NCBI RefSeq assembly: GCF_000260135.1
Contig: NZ_JH651384.1
Span: 3,828,693 to 3,892,692 of the forward strand
Source: Thiothrix nivea DSM 5205
Lineage (GTDB): Bacteria; Pseudomonadota; Gammaproteobacteria; Thiotrichales; Thiotrichaceae
DNA: 64,000 nt
Reading direction: 5' to 3'
Below the pieces are notes generated by a model. The model did no database searches, had not been told where the DNA came from, and saw nothing but the letters and a program-made list of their open reading frames with translations. Of this stretch, positions 9,708 to 17,555 are shown piece by piece. How positions within the stretch are numbered: position 1 is the first letter of the stretch; every line of letters begins with the position of its first letter. Position numbers and translations under genes: made by a program.

Positions 9708-9719
9708 GGGAAAGGTTGC

Positions 9720-10103
9720 ATGAATTCAGAGAAGGTGATTTTCGGTTTTTTCATCGTGTTGGCGTTGACGCTCAACTTTGGCTTTTTCATCGGTGACATT
9801 GACAATCCCGCGCACCATAACGTTTACGAACTGTTTGCGGCCATTGTTATCAGCATGATTGCAACCGTGCTGAAATTCGGTGACCGCACCCACTTGGGGG
9901 CAATCTTCCTGGCCACCAGCCTGGTGGCGGATTTGCAACTGATCGTGGCGGCCATCATCTGGGGCTACGTCGAGCATGTGCAGCCTGCGGGAATGGATGG
10001 CGAATCCATGGTGGCGATCGTTTCCCTATCGGGTGGGGCATTGCTGGCAAATATCGTGTCGGTCGTATTGCTGGTGGCGGAAACTATGACGGTGCGCCGT
10101 TAG
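9720..10103 (+). CDS. Small membrane protein, DUF6394-like
   Basis: 127 residues with about four hydrophobic segments (5-25, 38-55, 60-85, 100-122). No catalytic motif is seen. I recall proteins of this pattern beside Trk/KTN-type potassium channels (DUF6394). It starts 13 bases after lnt and ends 16 bases before the channel gene, so it may be an accessory subunit of that channel. Function unknown. Confidence 0.7.
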   Translation: MNSEKVIFGFFIVLALTLNFGFFIGDIDNPAHHNVYELFAAIVISMIATVLKFGDRTHLGAIFLATSLVADLQLIVAAIIWGYVEHVQPAGMDGESMVAIVSLSGGALLANIVSVVLLVAETMTVRR

Positions 10104-10118
10104 CCGCGGGGGTGGCTG

Positions 10119-11804
10119 ATGCCTGACATTTTCTACATCCTGTTGCGGCGGCTGCGTACCCCCATCATCAGCCTTTTGGTCATTTATGCGGTGTCGATCC
10201 TCGGCTTTGTGCTGATTCCGGGGCAGGATGCAGATGGCAAGCCTTGGCCCATGTCGTTTTTCCACGCCTTCTATTTCGTCAGCTATACCGCATCCACCAT
10301 TGGTTTTGGCGAAATTCCCTATGCTTTCACCGATGCGCAGCGCATGTGGACGATGGTGGTCATTTACCTGACCGTTATCGGCTGGCTGTACAGCATCGGC
10401 GCGTTGTTGGCCATCATGCAGGATCCGGCGTTCCGCAAGCTGCGTAGCGAGTATGTATTCCAGCGTGCGGTATGCAGGTTGCGCACGCCGTTTTATCTGG
10501 TATGCGGTTATGGCGATACCGGCTCGATCCTGGTGCAGGCGTTGGCAGATGAGGGTATCAAGTCGGTTGTGATTGACAAGGAAGAAACCCGCATCAATGA
10601 GCTGGAATTGAGTGACCATATCCGCCGTCCGCTGGGGTTGGTGGGGGATGCGTCCATCCCCGCTGTGTTGCAAGTGGCAGGCATCACCAACAACTACTGT
10701 GTCGGTGTCATTGCCTTGACGGATTCCGATCAGACCAACCTGATGGTGGCCTTGAGTGCGCACCTGCTCAACCCTGGTTTGCGGGTGTTGGCGCGGGCGG
10801 ATTCGTCGGAAGCGGAAGCGAACATCCGCTCCTTCGGCAAAAATGAAGTCATCAACCCGTTTGAGACCTTTGCTGGCCGGTTGGCGCTGGCGCTACATTC
10901 CCCCGGCATTTACACCCTCTACACCTGGATGACGGGCATACCGCACGAACCTTTGCAGGAACCCCTGTTCCCCGTGTGTGGTTACTGGGTCATCTGCGGC
11001 TACGGGCGCTTTGGCAAGGCGTTGCATCGGCGGCTAACGGCAGCCAATATCCAGTGCGGCATCATTGAAGCCGACCCGGAAAGCGCCCGGGCGCCTGCGG
11101 GGACTGTGCATGGCTCTGGTGCGGAAGCCGCTACCCTGCTGGATGCCGGGCTGAAAAAGGCAGTCGGCATCGTGGCGGGAACCAACAATGACGCCAACAA
11201 CCTTTCCATCCTGATGACTGCGCGGGAGCTTCAGCACAAGCTTTTCATGGTGGCGCGGCAAAACCAGCGCGATAACGCCATTATTTACGAAAAGGCTGGT
11301 TTCGACCTGATTATGAAGCGCGGTGACGTAATCGCCCACAAGATTTTCGCCTTGTTGCGTACCCCCTTGATCAGCGATTTCCTTGACGCTATCCACCAGC
11401 GTGACAATGCATGGGCCAACCAACTGGTCAGCCGTATCCTCGGCATTACCAGTGATGAAGTGCCGTATCTGTGGGAAATCAAGATCAGCAAGGGGCGCAC
11501 GCCTGCTTTGTACCGTAACTGCCTGAGCCGGATCGTGACGCTGGAGGATCTGCTGCGCGACCCGCGTGACCGTTTACGCAAGCTGCCTGCCATCCCCCTG
11601 CTGCTCAAACGCGATGGCGAAAGCTTGGTGTTACCGGAAGGGGATACGGTGCTGGAAGTCAGCGACCGCCTGCTGATGTGCGCCGACTACCCCACCAGCC
11701 ATGAAATGGAGTGGGCAACCCAGAATGAAAATGTCCTGCATTACCTGTTGACTGGGCAGGAAACCTCCGGTGGCGGCTTATGGAAGGTTTTGATTACAAA
11801 ATAG
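10119..11804 (+). CDS. Potassium channel with two TrkA-N (RCK) domains
   Basis: 561 residues. Two membrane helices flank a pore loop with the filter TIGFGEI (about residue 60), a Kch/MthK-like filter variant. Two Rossmann TrkA-N domains follow (VCGYGDTGSILVQAL and VICGYGRFGKALHRRL), each with a glycine-rich nucleotide site, and the C-terminus resembles TrkA-C. It probably conducts K+ under nucleotide control. It follows the small membrane protein by 16 bases. No terminator is evident; the next 110 bases are AT-rich. Confidence 0.85.
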   Translation: MPDIFYILLRRLRTPIISLLVIYAVSILGFVLIPGQDADGKPWPMSFFHAFYFVSYTASTIGFGEIPYAFTDAQRMWTMVVIYLTVIGWLYSIGALLAIMQDPAFRKLRSEYVFQRAVCRLRTPFYLVCGYGDTGSILVQALADEGIKSVVIDKEETRINELELSDHIRRPLGLVGDASIPAVLQVAGITNNYCVGVIALTDSDQTNLMVALSAHLLNPGLRVLARADSSEAEANIRSFGKNEVINPFETFAGRLALALHSPGIYTLYTWMTGIPHEPLQEPLFPVCGYWVICGYGRFGKALHRRLTAANIQCGIIEADPESARAPAGTVHGSGAEAATLLDAGLKKAVGIVAGTNNDANNLSILMTARELQHKLFMVARQNQRDNAIIYEKAGFDLIMKRGDVIAHKIFALLRTPLISDFLDAIHQRDNAWANQLVSRILGITSDEVPYLWEIKISKGRTPALYRNCLSRIVTLEDLLRDPRDRLRKLPAIPLLLKRDGESLVLPEGDTVLEVSDRLLMCADYPTSHEMEWATQNENVLHYLLTGQETSGGGLWKVLITK

Positions 11805-11915
11805 TTACAAATGATTAAATATTAATCTAATTTTTCATCATTTTCCGGGCATTCCAATGTTACGATTTTGTTACATCAAAACAATCATGTAATGGGAAAA
11901 ACAGGAGATTCCAAG

Positions 11916-12368
11916 ATGGAACAAGACATTGCTTCCGTAAAGTATGTAGGCCCGGCCACGGTCAAACGTCTGGCAGAACACGGTATTACCACCATTGAGC
12001 AACTGGCAGCGATGCCGGTAGAGGAGCTGGCAGCGCTTTCCGGTATTGGTGAGAATACGGCCCCGCTGATTATCGCCAGCGCCCAGAGCCTGTTGGCTCA
12101 GCCGGAGGAAGCTGACGACGGCCAGGAAGCTCAGGTCGTGGATATGATTGAGGATGATGTAGAAGCCGTTGCCGACCAGGAAGCTCTTGGTGCCGAAGTG
12201 GTGGAGGAAACAGTAGCCGTAGGGGCGGATAGCGAACTTTCGCCCAAGCAGAAAAAAAAACAGGTCAAAAAAGCCAAGAAGGTGGCTAAAAAAGCAGTCA
12301 AGAAGGCAAAGAAGCTGGAAAAAGAAGCTAAGAAAGCTGCCAAGAAAGCCAAAAAGGACAAGGGTTGA
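11916..12368 (+). CDS. Helix-hairpin-helix protein with lysine-rich histone-like tail
   Basis: 150 residues in three parts: an HhH pair (VGPATVKRLAEHGI, LAALSGIGENTAPLI; residues 5-52), an acidic middle (about 60-108), and a tail of Lys/Ala repeats (AKKVAKKAVKKAKK...) like histone H1 or AlgP tails. HhH domains bind DNA backbone and the tail should bind DNA or RNA non-specifically, so a nucleoid-associated role is likely (inference). The ATG at 11916 is set by AGGAGA 7 bases upstream. It is alone, followed by its own terminator. Confidence 0.75.
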   Translation: MEQDIASVKYVGPATVKRLAEHGITTIEQLAAMPVEELAALSGIGENTAPLIIASAQSLLAQPEEADDGQEAQVVDMIEDDVEAVADQEALGAEVVEETVAVGADSELSPKQKKKQVKKAKKVAKKAVKKAKKLEKEAKKAAKKAKKDKG

Positions 12369-12377
12369 TAATAAAAA

Positions 12378-12400
12378 GGGCGCTGGTTTGCGCCCTTTTT
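12378..12400 (+). terminator. Rho-independent terminator
   Basis: Stem GGGCGC/GCGCCC with a 6-base loop, flanked by AAAAA before and TTTTT after, so it can work in both directions: for the HhH gene on + and for zipA on the opposite strand. Confidence 0.9.
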
Positions 12401-12420
12401 CAAACCAAGGAGTTTCCTTA

Positions 12421-13110
12421 CTACGCAGCCAAGGCCAGTAACCCGGCGCGCGTGTCCGCTGTAACGGGTTGCTGGCCTTGGTCTTTCAGTATGCCATTTA
12501 GGTCAGCAGCCAGGCGTTCCGCTGTGCGCAAGAAATCGTGGATGGCTTCCCCATTGTCAATCGGGCTGGGCAGGTTCAGGATCATGGAAAGGCCGGGTGT
12601 AGACTGTGCAACCATTTCTTCTGGTGCCAGCGTCCAGGGTTTGACGCCATTGGCGACGCTGAACAGGCTGGTTTCGCCAGTATCAGTCAGCACCATGCGG
12701 TGGTAAATATCCATCTCACCAAAACTCAGGCCAGCGTTATCCAGGGCTTTCAGGACTTGCTCGCCAGCGAAGCCGGCGTCAATGTCAGCAGCTATGAACA
12801 ACACCAGCTGCGGTGGCAGGGCAATGGTTTCACCAGCCGGTTGGGTGGGTTCTATTGCGGCCGGTTTACTGGACATGCCAGACATCATCACATCGGAGAG
12901 ATCACGCGCCTTAGGGGAAGGGCGTTTACCGTCCCGAGCAGCTATATCTTCCAGCACGCTGGACATTTCGTTGCCGCCAACATCACGCAGCATAGGGACG
13001 CTTTCATCCCGTTTCTGCGGCAGGTTACGGCGCGAAACCCGGCTGATGACGTAAATCCCTATCAGGGCCGCCAGCCCCAGTACCATGATAATCAGGCTAA
13101 CCAGTTCCAT
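12421..13110 (-). CDS. zipA: Cell division protein ZipA
   Basis: 229 residues: N-terminal membrane anchor (MELVSLIIMVLGLAALIGIYV), a basic stretch (SRVSRRNLPQKRD), a variable linker and a C-terminal ZipA domain (about 95-215; LVLFIAADIDAGFAGEQVL, MILNLPSPIDNGEAIHDFL). ZipA tethers FtsZ to the inner membrane in gammaproteobacteria, so it also helps place the organism. The linker is shorter than in E. coli. Directly downstream of smc, as is common; ligA, often next, is absent. Confidence 0.9.
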   Translation of the reverse strand: MELVSLIIMVLGLAALIGIYVISRVSRRNLPQKRDESVPMLRDVGGNEMSSVLEDIAARDGKRPSPKARDLSDVMMSGMSSKPAAIEPTQPAGETIALPPQLVLFIAADIDAGFAGEQVLKALDNAGLSFGEMDIYHRMVLTDTGETSLFSVANGVKPWTLAPEEMVAQSTPGLSMILNLPSPIDNGEAIHDFLRTAERLAADLNGILKDQGQQPVTADTRAGLLALAA

Positions 13111-13144
13111 TCAAAAATCCTTTAATCCTTACTCGTTGTCATTT

Positions 13145-16100
13145 TCATCCATTTGCCAGCTTGACAGCTTCTGCTACATCCACAGACACCAGCCGCGAAA
13201 CGCCCGCTTCACGCATGGTAACGCCGATTAAATTGTTGGCGAGTTCCATGGTGGTCTTGTTGTGGGTAATAAAAACGAATTGTACCTGTTCTGACATGTG
13301 TCTTACCAGTTCACAAAAGCGCCCAACGTTGGCTTCGTCGAGTGGGGCATCCACTTCGTCCAGCATACAGAACGGTGCAGGGTTCAGCTCAAAAATGGCG
13401 AATACCAAGGCTACCGCCGTCAGCGCTTTTTCTCCACCCGACATCAGATAAATGTTGGAAATACGCTTACCAGGTGGGCGGGCCATAATCGCTACGCCAG
13501 TCGTCAGCAGGTCGTCCCCGGTCATTTCCAGATAGCATTCGCCGCCACCGAACAGGCGTGGGAACATGTCGCGCAGACGGCTGTTGACTTTGTCGAAGGT
13601 GTCCTTGAAGCGGGCGCGGGTTTCGCGGTCGATCTTGCGGATGGCGTTTTCCAGCGTTTCCAGCGCAGAAACCAGGTCGTCATTTTGCTGGTCGAGGTAT
13701 TGCTTGCGTTCGCTTTGTTCGCGGAATTCGTCTATGGCGGCAAGGTTGATGGCACCGAGGCGCTGGATGCTGCGCTGGACGGATGCGAGTTGTTGTTGCA
13801 AATGATGCAGGCTGTCGCTTTCAGCCAGTTCGGCGTGCAGGGTTTCGGCATCAAATTCGGTTTTGGCGAACTGCTCGGCGAGGGTTTGTTCGCGTATCTG
13901 TACGGTTTGCCATTCGAGTTTGCGGGTTTCCTGTTCGGTGCGGGTTTGCTCGGCGAGGCGTTCGGCTTGCACGCGCTCGTTTTCGTGGCTGCGGATGTCG
14001 GCTTCCTGTGCGTGTACTGTCTGGCGGGCTTCGGTTAACCGGGACTCGACTTCGGCGCGGCGTTCCAACGCTGCTTCGAGTCCGGTTTGCAGGTCGGCGG
14101 CGGGGTCATCCTGCATGTGCATGTGTTCCAGCAGGGTGTCGCGTTGTTGTTCGAGGAGTTCGAGGCGGCTATTGATACGTTCGAGCTGGCGCTGGCTGTT
14201 GTCGCGTTGCTGGCGGTTGGTTTCGAGGTCGAGGCGGATGTCCTGGGCTTCGTCCTGGAGTTCGCGTTGGGTGCGGCGGGCTTCGGCGACGGATTGTTGC
14301 AATTCTTCGCGGGCGGCGGCCAGTTGGTCGCGTTCCTGTTGGGCGTCTTCGAGTTCTGCCAGCGCGGCGTTGCGGCTTTCGGTGGCGGTCAGGTGGTCTT
14401 CTTCCTGCTGTATCCGTTGGGCGTCGAGTTCTTCGCGTTCGGCTTCTACCTGTTGTCGGCGGCTGTGTAACTGGTCGATGCGCTGTTGAAGGGCGTGCAG
14501 GCGGCTGCGGTGTTCGGCTTCGGCGCGGTGCAGGCGGTTGGCTTCGGCTTGCGCTTGCTGGCGTTGTTGCTCGCGGTCGCGGATGGAATCATGCAGGGTG
14601 TCGGTGCGTTCCTGCAACTCAGCCAGCGTGGATTCCAGCGTGGAAAGTTGTTTGCGTAATTGTTCGATTTCCTGTTGGCGTTGCAACATGCCGCTGTGGG
14701 CATCGGCGCTGCGGCGGCTGCGTAGCCAGTTGGGGCCGAGCCAGAGGCCGGATCGGGTGATGATGGATTCGCCTGCGGTCAGGGTGTGGCGTTGGGCTAG
14801 GGCGTCTTGCAGGGTTTCGGCGCAGTGGATGTGGGTTAGTAAGGGCAGGGCTGTGCTGGGATGGTGGATTTTGCTGGCGAGGTTTGTTGGGTTGAAACCC
14901 GACTGATTACCCGTGTTTTCCAGTAGGGTTATGCCGGATGTGGGAAAATCGGTCAATTCGGGCAGCGTATCAAGACAAACTGCATCCAGATCATCCCCCA
15001 ACACTGTCTCCACAGCAGTTTCCCAACCACTTTCCACCCGCAATTGTTCGGCCAGCCGTGGATTGCTAGCCAGCCCATTCTCTTTCAACCACTGTCCACG
15101 CGCCTTGTTGGCCTTGTCCAGACCTGATTGTTGCAGGGTTTCCAGTGAGGCTAACCGCCCTTGCAGGGATTGGCGGCGGGAACGTGCCTGATCCAGTTGC
15201 GCTTGTACATCGCGTTGCTCCTGTTGCTGTTGGTTGAGCAAACTGGAAACATTGGCAAATTGTTCTTCAGCGGCGGCGCGGGTTTCACCTGCTTCGGCCA
15301 GTTGTGCCTCCAGTAGCTGCACGTCTTCGACGAAACGGCTGGTGGAGAGGTTGGCGGCTTCCTGTTGCAGGCGCTCGAGGCGCTGGCTGGTCTGGTTTAG
15401 CTGGCGTTCGATCTGCTCCATGCGGGCTTTTTCGACTTGCGCCTGACGGGTAGGTTCGGCGACGCGCTGCTGGCTGGTGTGCCATTGTTCCTGCCAGTCG
15501 TTGAGCCGGTCTTCGGCGTCGTACAGGCGTTCTTCTGCCATGCCGAGCTGTTCGGCCAGTTCTGCTTCGCGCGGTTCGAGGTCGGCGAGGGTGCTTTCGG
15601 CTGCGGTCAGCTTTTCGCGGTCTTCTTCAGCGTGGAGCAGGGTTTCTTCGATGCTGTGTTCGGCGTTGCGCAAGGCTTCCTGCTGGCGGCGCTGGATGTC
15701 GCGCTGGTGCTGGATGCTTTGCTCAAGGCAGGCAATGTCGGAACCGGCCTGATAGTACTCGCCTTGCACTACGTTCAAGGTTTCGTTGGCGTCGGTGTAT
15801 TGGTCGCGCAATGCCTCAACGATGGCTTCCAGGTGGCGTACCTGGGCAATTTGCGCCTGATAGGCGGTGGAACGTTGGCTGAGGTCGCGCAGGCGTTCTT
15901 CCCCGTCGCGCTTGAGCTGATCCCATTGCAGTAACAGGACGCTGGCTTCGAGTTTACGTTCTTCCTCGCGCAGTTCGCGGAAACGCTGGGCGGCTTTGGC
16001 TTGTTTGTCGAGGCGTTCGAGTTGTTTTTCGACTTCTTCGCGCAGGTCGGTGAGGCGTTCGAGGTTTTCGCGGGTGTGCGCCATGCGGTTTTCGGTTTCG

Positions 16101-16633
16101 CGGCGGCGTTCCTTGTAGCGGGAAATCCCGGCGGCTTCTTCCAGTGTGTTGCGCAATTCTTCCGGTTTGGCTTCGATCAGGCGCGAAATCATGCCTTGTT
16201 CGATGATGGCGTAGCTGCGCGGCCCCAGACCCGTGCCGAGGAATATGTCGGTAATGTCGCGGCGGCGGCATTTGGAGCCGTTGAGGAAATAGCGGGAATC
16301 GCCGTCACGGCTGACCTGACGCTTGACCGAAATTTCGGCGTATTGGGCGTATTCGCCGCCGAGCGTACCGTCGGAGTTGTCGAACACCAGTTCGACGGAA
16401 GCCAGCCCGACCGGCTTGCGTGAGGAGGAGCCGTTGAAAATAACGTCTTCCATCGACGATCCGCGCAGGTTCTTGGCGGAGGTTTCACCCATTACCCAGC
16501 GTACTGCGTCAATGGTGTTGGATTTGCCGCAACCGTTCGGGCCGAGGATGCCGGTCAGGTTGCTGCGGAAATCCAGCGTTACGGGGTCGACGAAACTCTT
16601 GAATCCGGCGATGCGGATTTTGCTTAGGCGCAC
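13145..16633 (-). CDS. smc: Chromosome segregation ATPase SMC
   Basis: 1162 residues. The N-terminal head has Walker A GPNGCGKSNTIDAVRWVMGE, then a long coiled coil (about 170-500), a hinge (about 510-640), a second coiled coil to about 1000, and the C-terminal head with LMSGGEKALTAVALVFAI and FCMLDEVDAPLDEANV. SMC dimers organise and segregate the chromosome. Many gammaproteobacteria use MukB instead, so true SMC excludes enteric relatives. zipA follows 35 bases downstream and is probably co-transcribed. Confidence 0.97.
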   Translation of the reverse strand: MRLSKIRIAGFKSFVDPVTLDFRSNLTGILGPNGCGKSNTIDAVRWVMGETSAKNLRGSSMEDVIFNGSSSRKPVGLASVELVFDNSDGTLGGEYAQYAEISVKRQVSRDGDSRYFLNGSKCRRRDITDIFLGTGLGPRSYAIIEQGMISRLIEAKPEELRNTLEEAAGISRYKERRRETENRMAHTRENLERLTDLREEVEKQLERLDKQAKAAQRFRELREEERKLEASVLLLQWDQLKRDGEERLRDLSQRSTAYQAQIAQVRHLEAIVEALRDQYTDANETLNVVQGEYYQAGSDIACLEQSIQHQRDIQRRQQEALRNAEHSIEETLLHAEEDREKLTAAESTLADLEPREAELAEQLGMAEERLYDAEDRLNDWQEQWHTSQQRVAEPTRQAQVEKARMEQIERQLNQTSQRLERLQQEAANLSTSRFVEDVQLLEAQLAEAGETRAAAEEQFANVSSLLNQQQQEQRDVQAQLDQARSRRQSLQGRLASLETLQQSGLDKANKARGQWLKENGLASNPRLAEQLRVESGWETAVETVLGDDLDAVCLDTLPELTDFPTSGITLLENTGNQSGFNPTNLASKIHHPSTALPLLTHIHCAETLQDALAQRHTLTAGESIITRSGLWLGPNWLRSRRSADAHSGMLQRQQEIEQLRKQLSTLESTLAELQERTDTLHDSIRDREQQRQQAQAEANRLHRAEAEHRSRLHALQQRIDQLHSRRQQVEAEREELDAQRIQQEEDHLTATESRNAALAELEDAQQERDQLAAAREELQQSVAEARRTQRELQDEAQDIRLDLETNRQQRDNSQRQLERINSRLELLEQQRDTLLEHMHMQDDPAADLQTGLEAALERRAEVESRLTEARQTVHAQEADIRSHENERVQAERLAEQTRTEQETRKLEWQTVQIREQTLAEQFAKTEFDAETLHAELAESDSLHHLQQQLASVQRSIQRLGAINLAAIDEFREQSERKQYLDQQNDDLVSALETLENAIRKIDRETRARFKDTFDKVNSRLRDMFPRLFGGGECYLEMTGDDLLTTGVAIMARPPGKRISNIYLMSGGEKALTAVALVFAIFELNPAPFCMLDEVDAPLDEANVGRFCELVRHMSEQVQFVFITHNKTTMELANNLIGVTMREAGVSRLVSVDVAEAVKLANG

Positions 16634-16799
16634 AGGTCAGTTCTTTTTACAATGGTAATTGCGAAGGGGAGATTTTACTTGAGGGTATTGGGGAAATGCT
16701 AGCGGGATGTCGGGATGCCTCTAAGTGTCATAAATTGACCAAATTAGTCAGCTAATATACAGTGGCAGCCTCCTTCAGCGAGGATGGGGTGTCTTGCTT

Positions 16800-17555
16800 A
16801 TGTTGACCATTTGCCGTGTGGTGCTTGGGATTTGCCTGCTGGCATCTGTCCAGCCCGTTTTTGCCAAAGAGGCCATCGACTCAGAGCAAACCACAGGCAT
16901 TTCCTTTAGCATCAAGACCCAGCAACAAGACCTCACCCTGAACAGTCTTAGCCTCGAATCCGCCCCGCCCCAGTTAGCTTCATTGGCAAACATGGCGGAT
17001 CAGATAAAGGCAAGCAGCGACACACAAACTACGTCCATCCAGTTAAGCCGCCGGATTGCCCCCGGCATCAATGTGTTTGGCTCGATTGGCCAGGTCAGTG
17101 GGGAAACTATCGCCAAGATTCCCGCATTACCACGCATACAGTTGCCCGACATCAAAATTGATACCGATGGCATGATTTATAGCGTGGGGGCAAGAGCCGT
17201 AGTCAAAAAGGAGCAATATCTGGCTTCTTTGACCTATGTTCACACGCTATACAAACCGGATAACACCCTTAATGCGGCCAGCCATTCTTATTCCATCACG
17301 CCTTCGGTTGGTGTAATCACCGATGCGGGTGTTTTCAGCCTGGGTCTGACGTATCAGGAAAACAAACGGGATTTCACCGGCAAGCTCAACACCCCGCTGG
17401 GGGAGGCTGCTGTCAAGGCCAATGTTGAGAACAAACATAAGACAAGCTGGGTTGCCGCATACCGCACCGAACTGGGCAACGACCTGTATTTGCGCGGCGG
17501 CGTGGAACTGGGTGGCAAGGAAGGGGTAAGCCTCGCCATCATCAAACGTTTTTAA
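16800..17555 (+). CDS. Putative outer-membrane beta-barrel protein
   Basis: 251 residues with a signal peptide (cleavage near VFA-KEA) and alternating hydrophobic/polar strands typical of a small beta-barrel, such as GMIYSVGARAVVKKEQYLASL and SWVAAYRTELGNDLYLRGG, ending in the aromatic IIKRF. The C-terminal Phe is a usual BAM recognition feature. I do not recognise a family. It converges with the 7TM hybrid kinase and the two overlap by 14 bases at their 3' ends. ATG at 16800 chosen over TTG at 16794. Confidence 0.6.
   Translation: MLTICRVVLGICLLASVQPVFAKEAIDSEQTTGISFSIKTQQQDLTLNSLSLESAPPQLASLANMADQIKASSDTQTTSIQLSRRIAPGINVFGSIGQVSGETIAKIPALPRIQLPDIKIDTDGMIYSVGARAVVKKEQYLASLTYVHTLYKPDNTLNAASHSYSITPSVGVITDAGVFSLGLTYQENKRDFTGKLNTPLGEAAVKANVENKHKTSWVAAYRTELGNDLYLRGGVELGGKEGVSLAIIKRF

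Noticed and set aside
16735-16760. Promoter TTGACC/TAATAT before the outer-membrane protein
   Set aside because: The hexamers are only 12-15 bp apart, too short for a sigma-70 promoter, so it is not listed as a feature.
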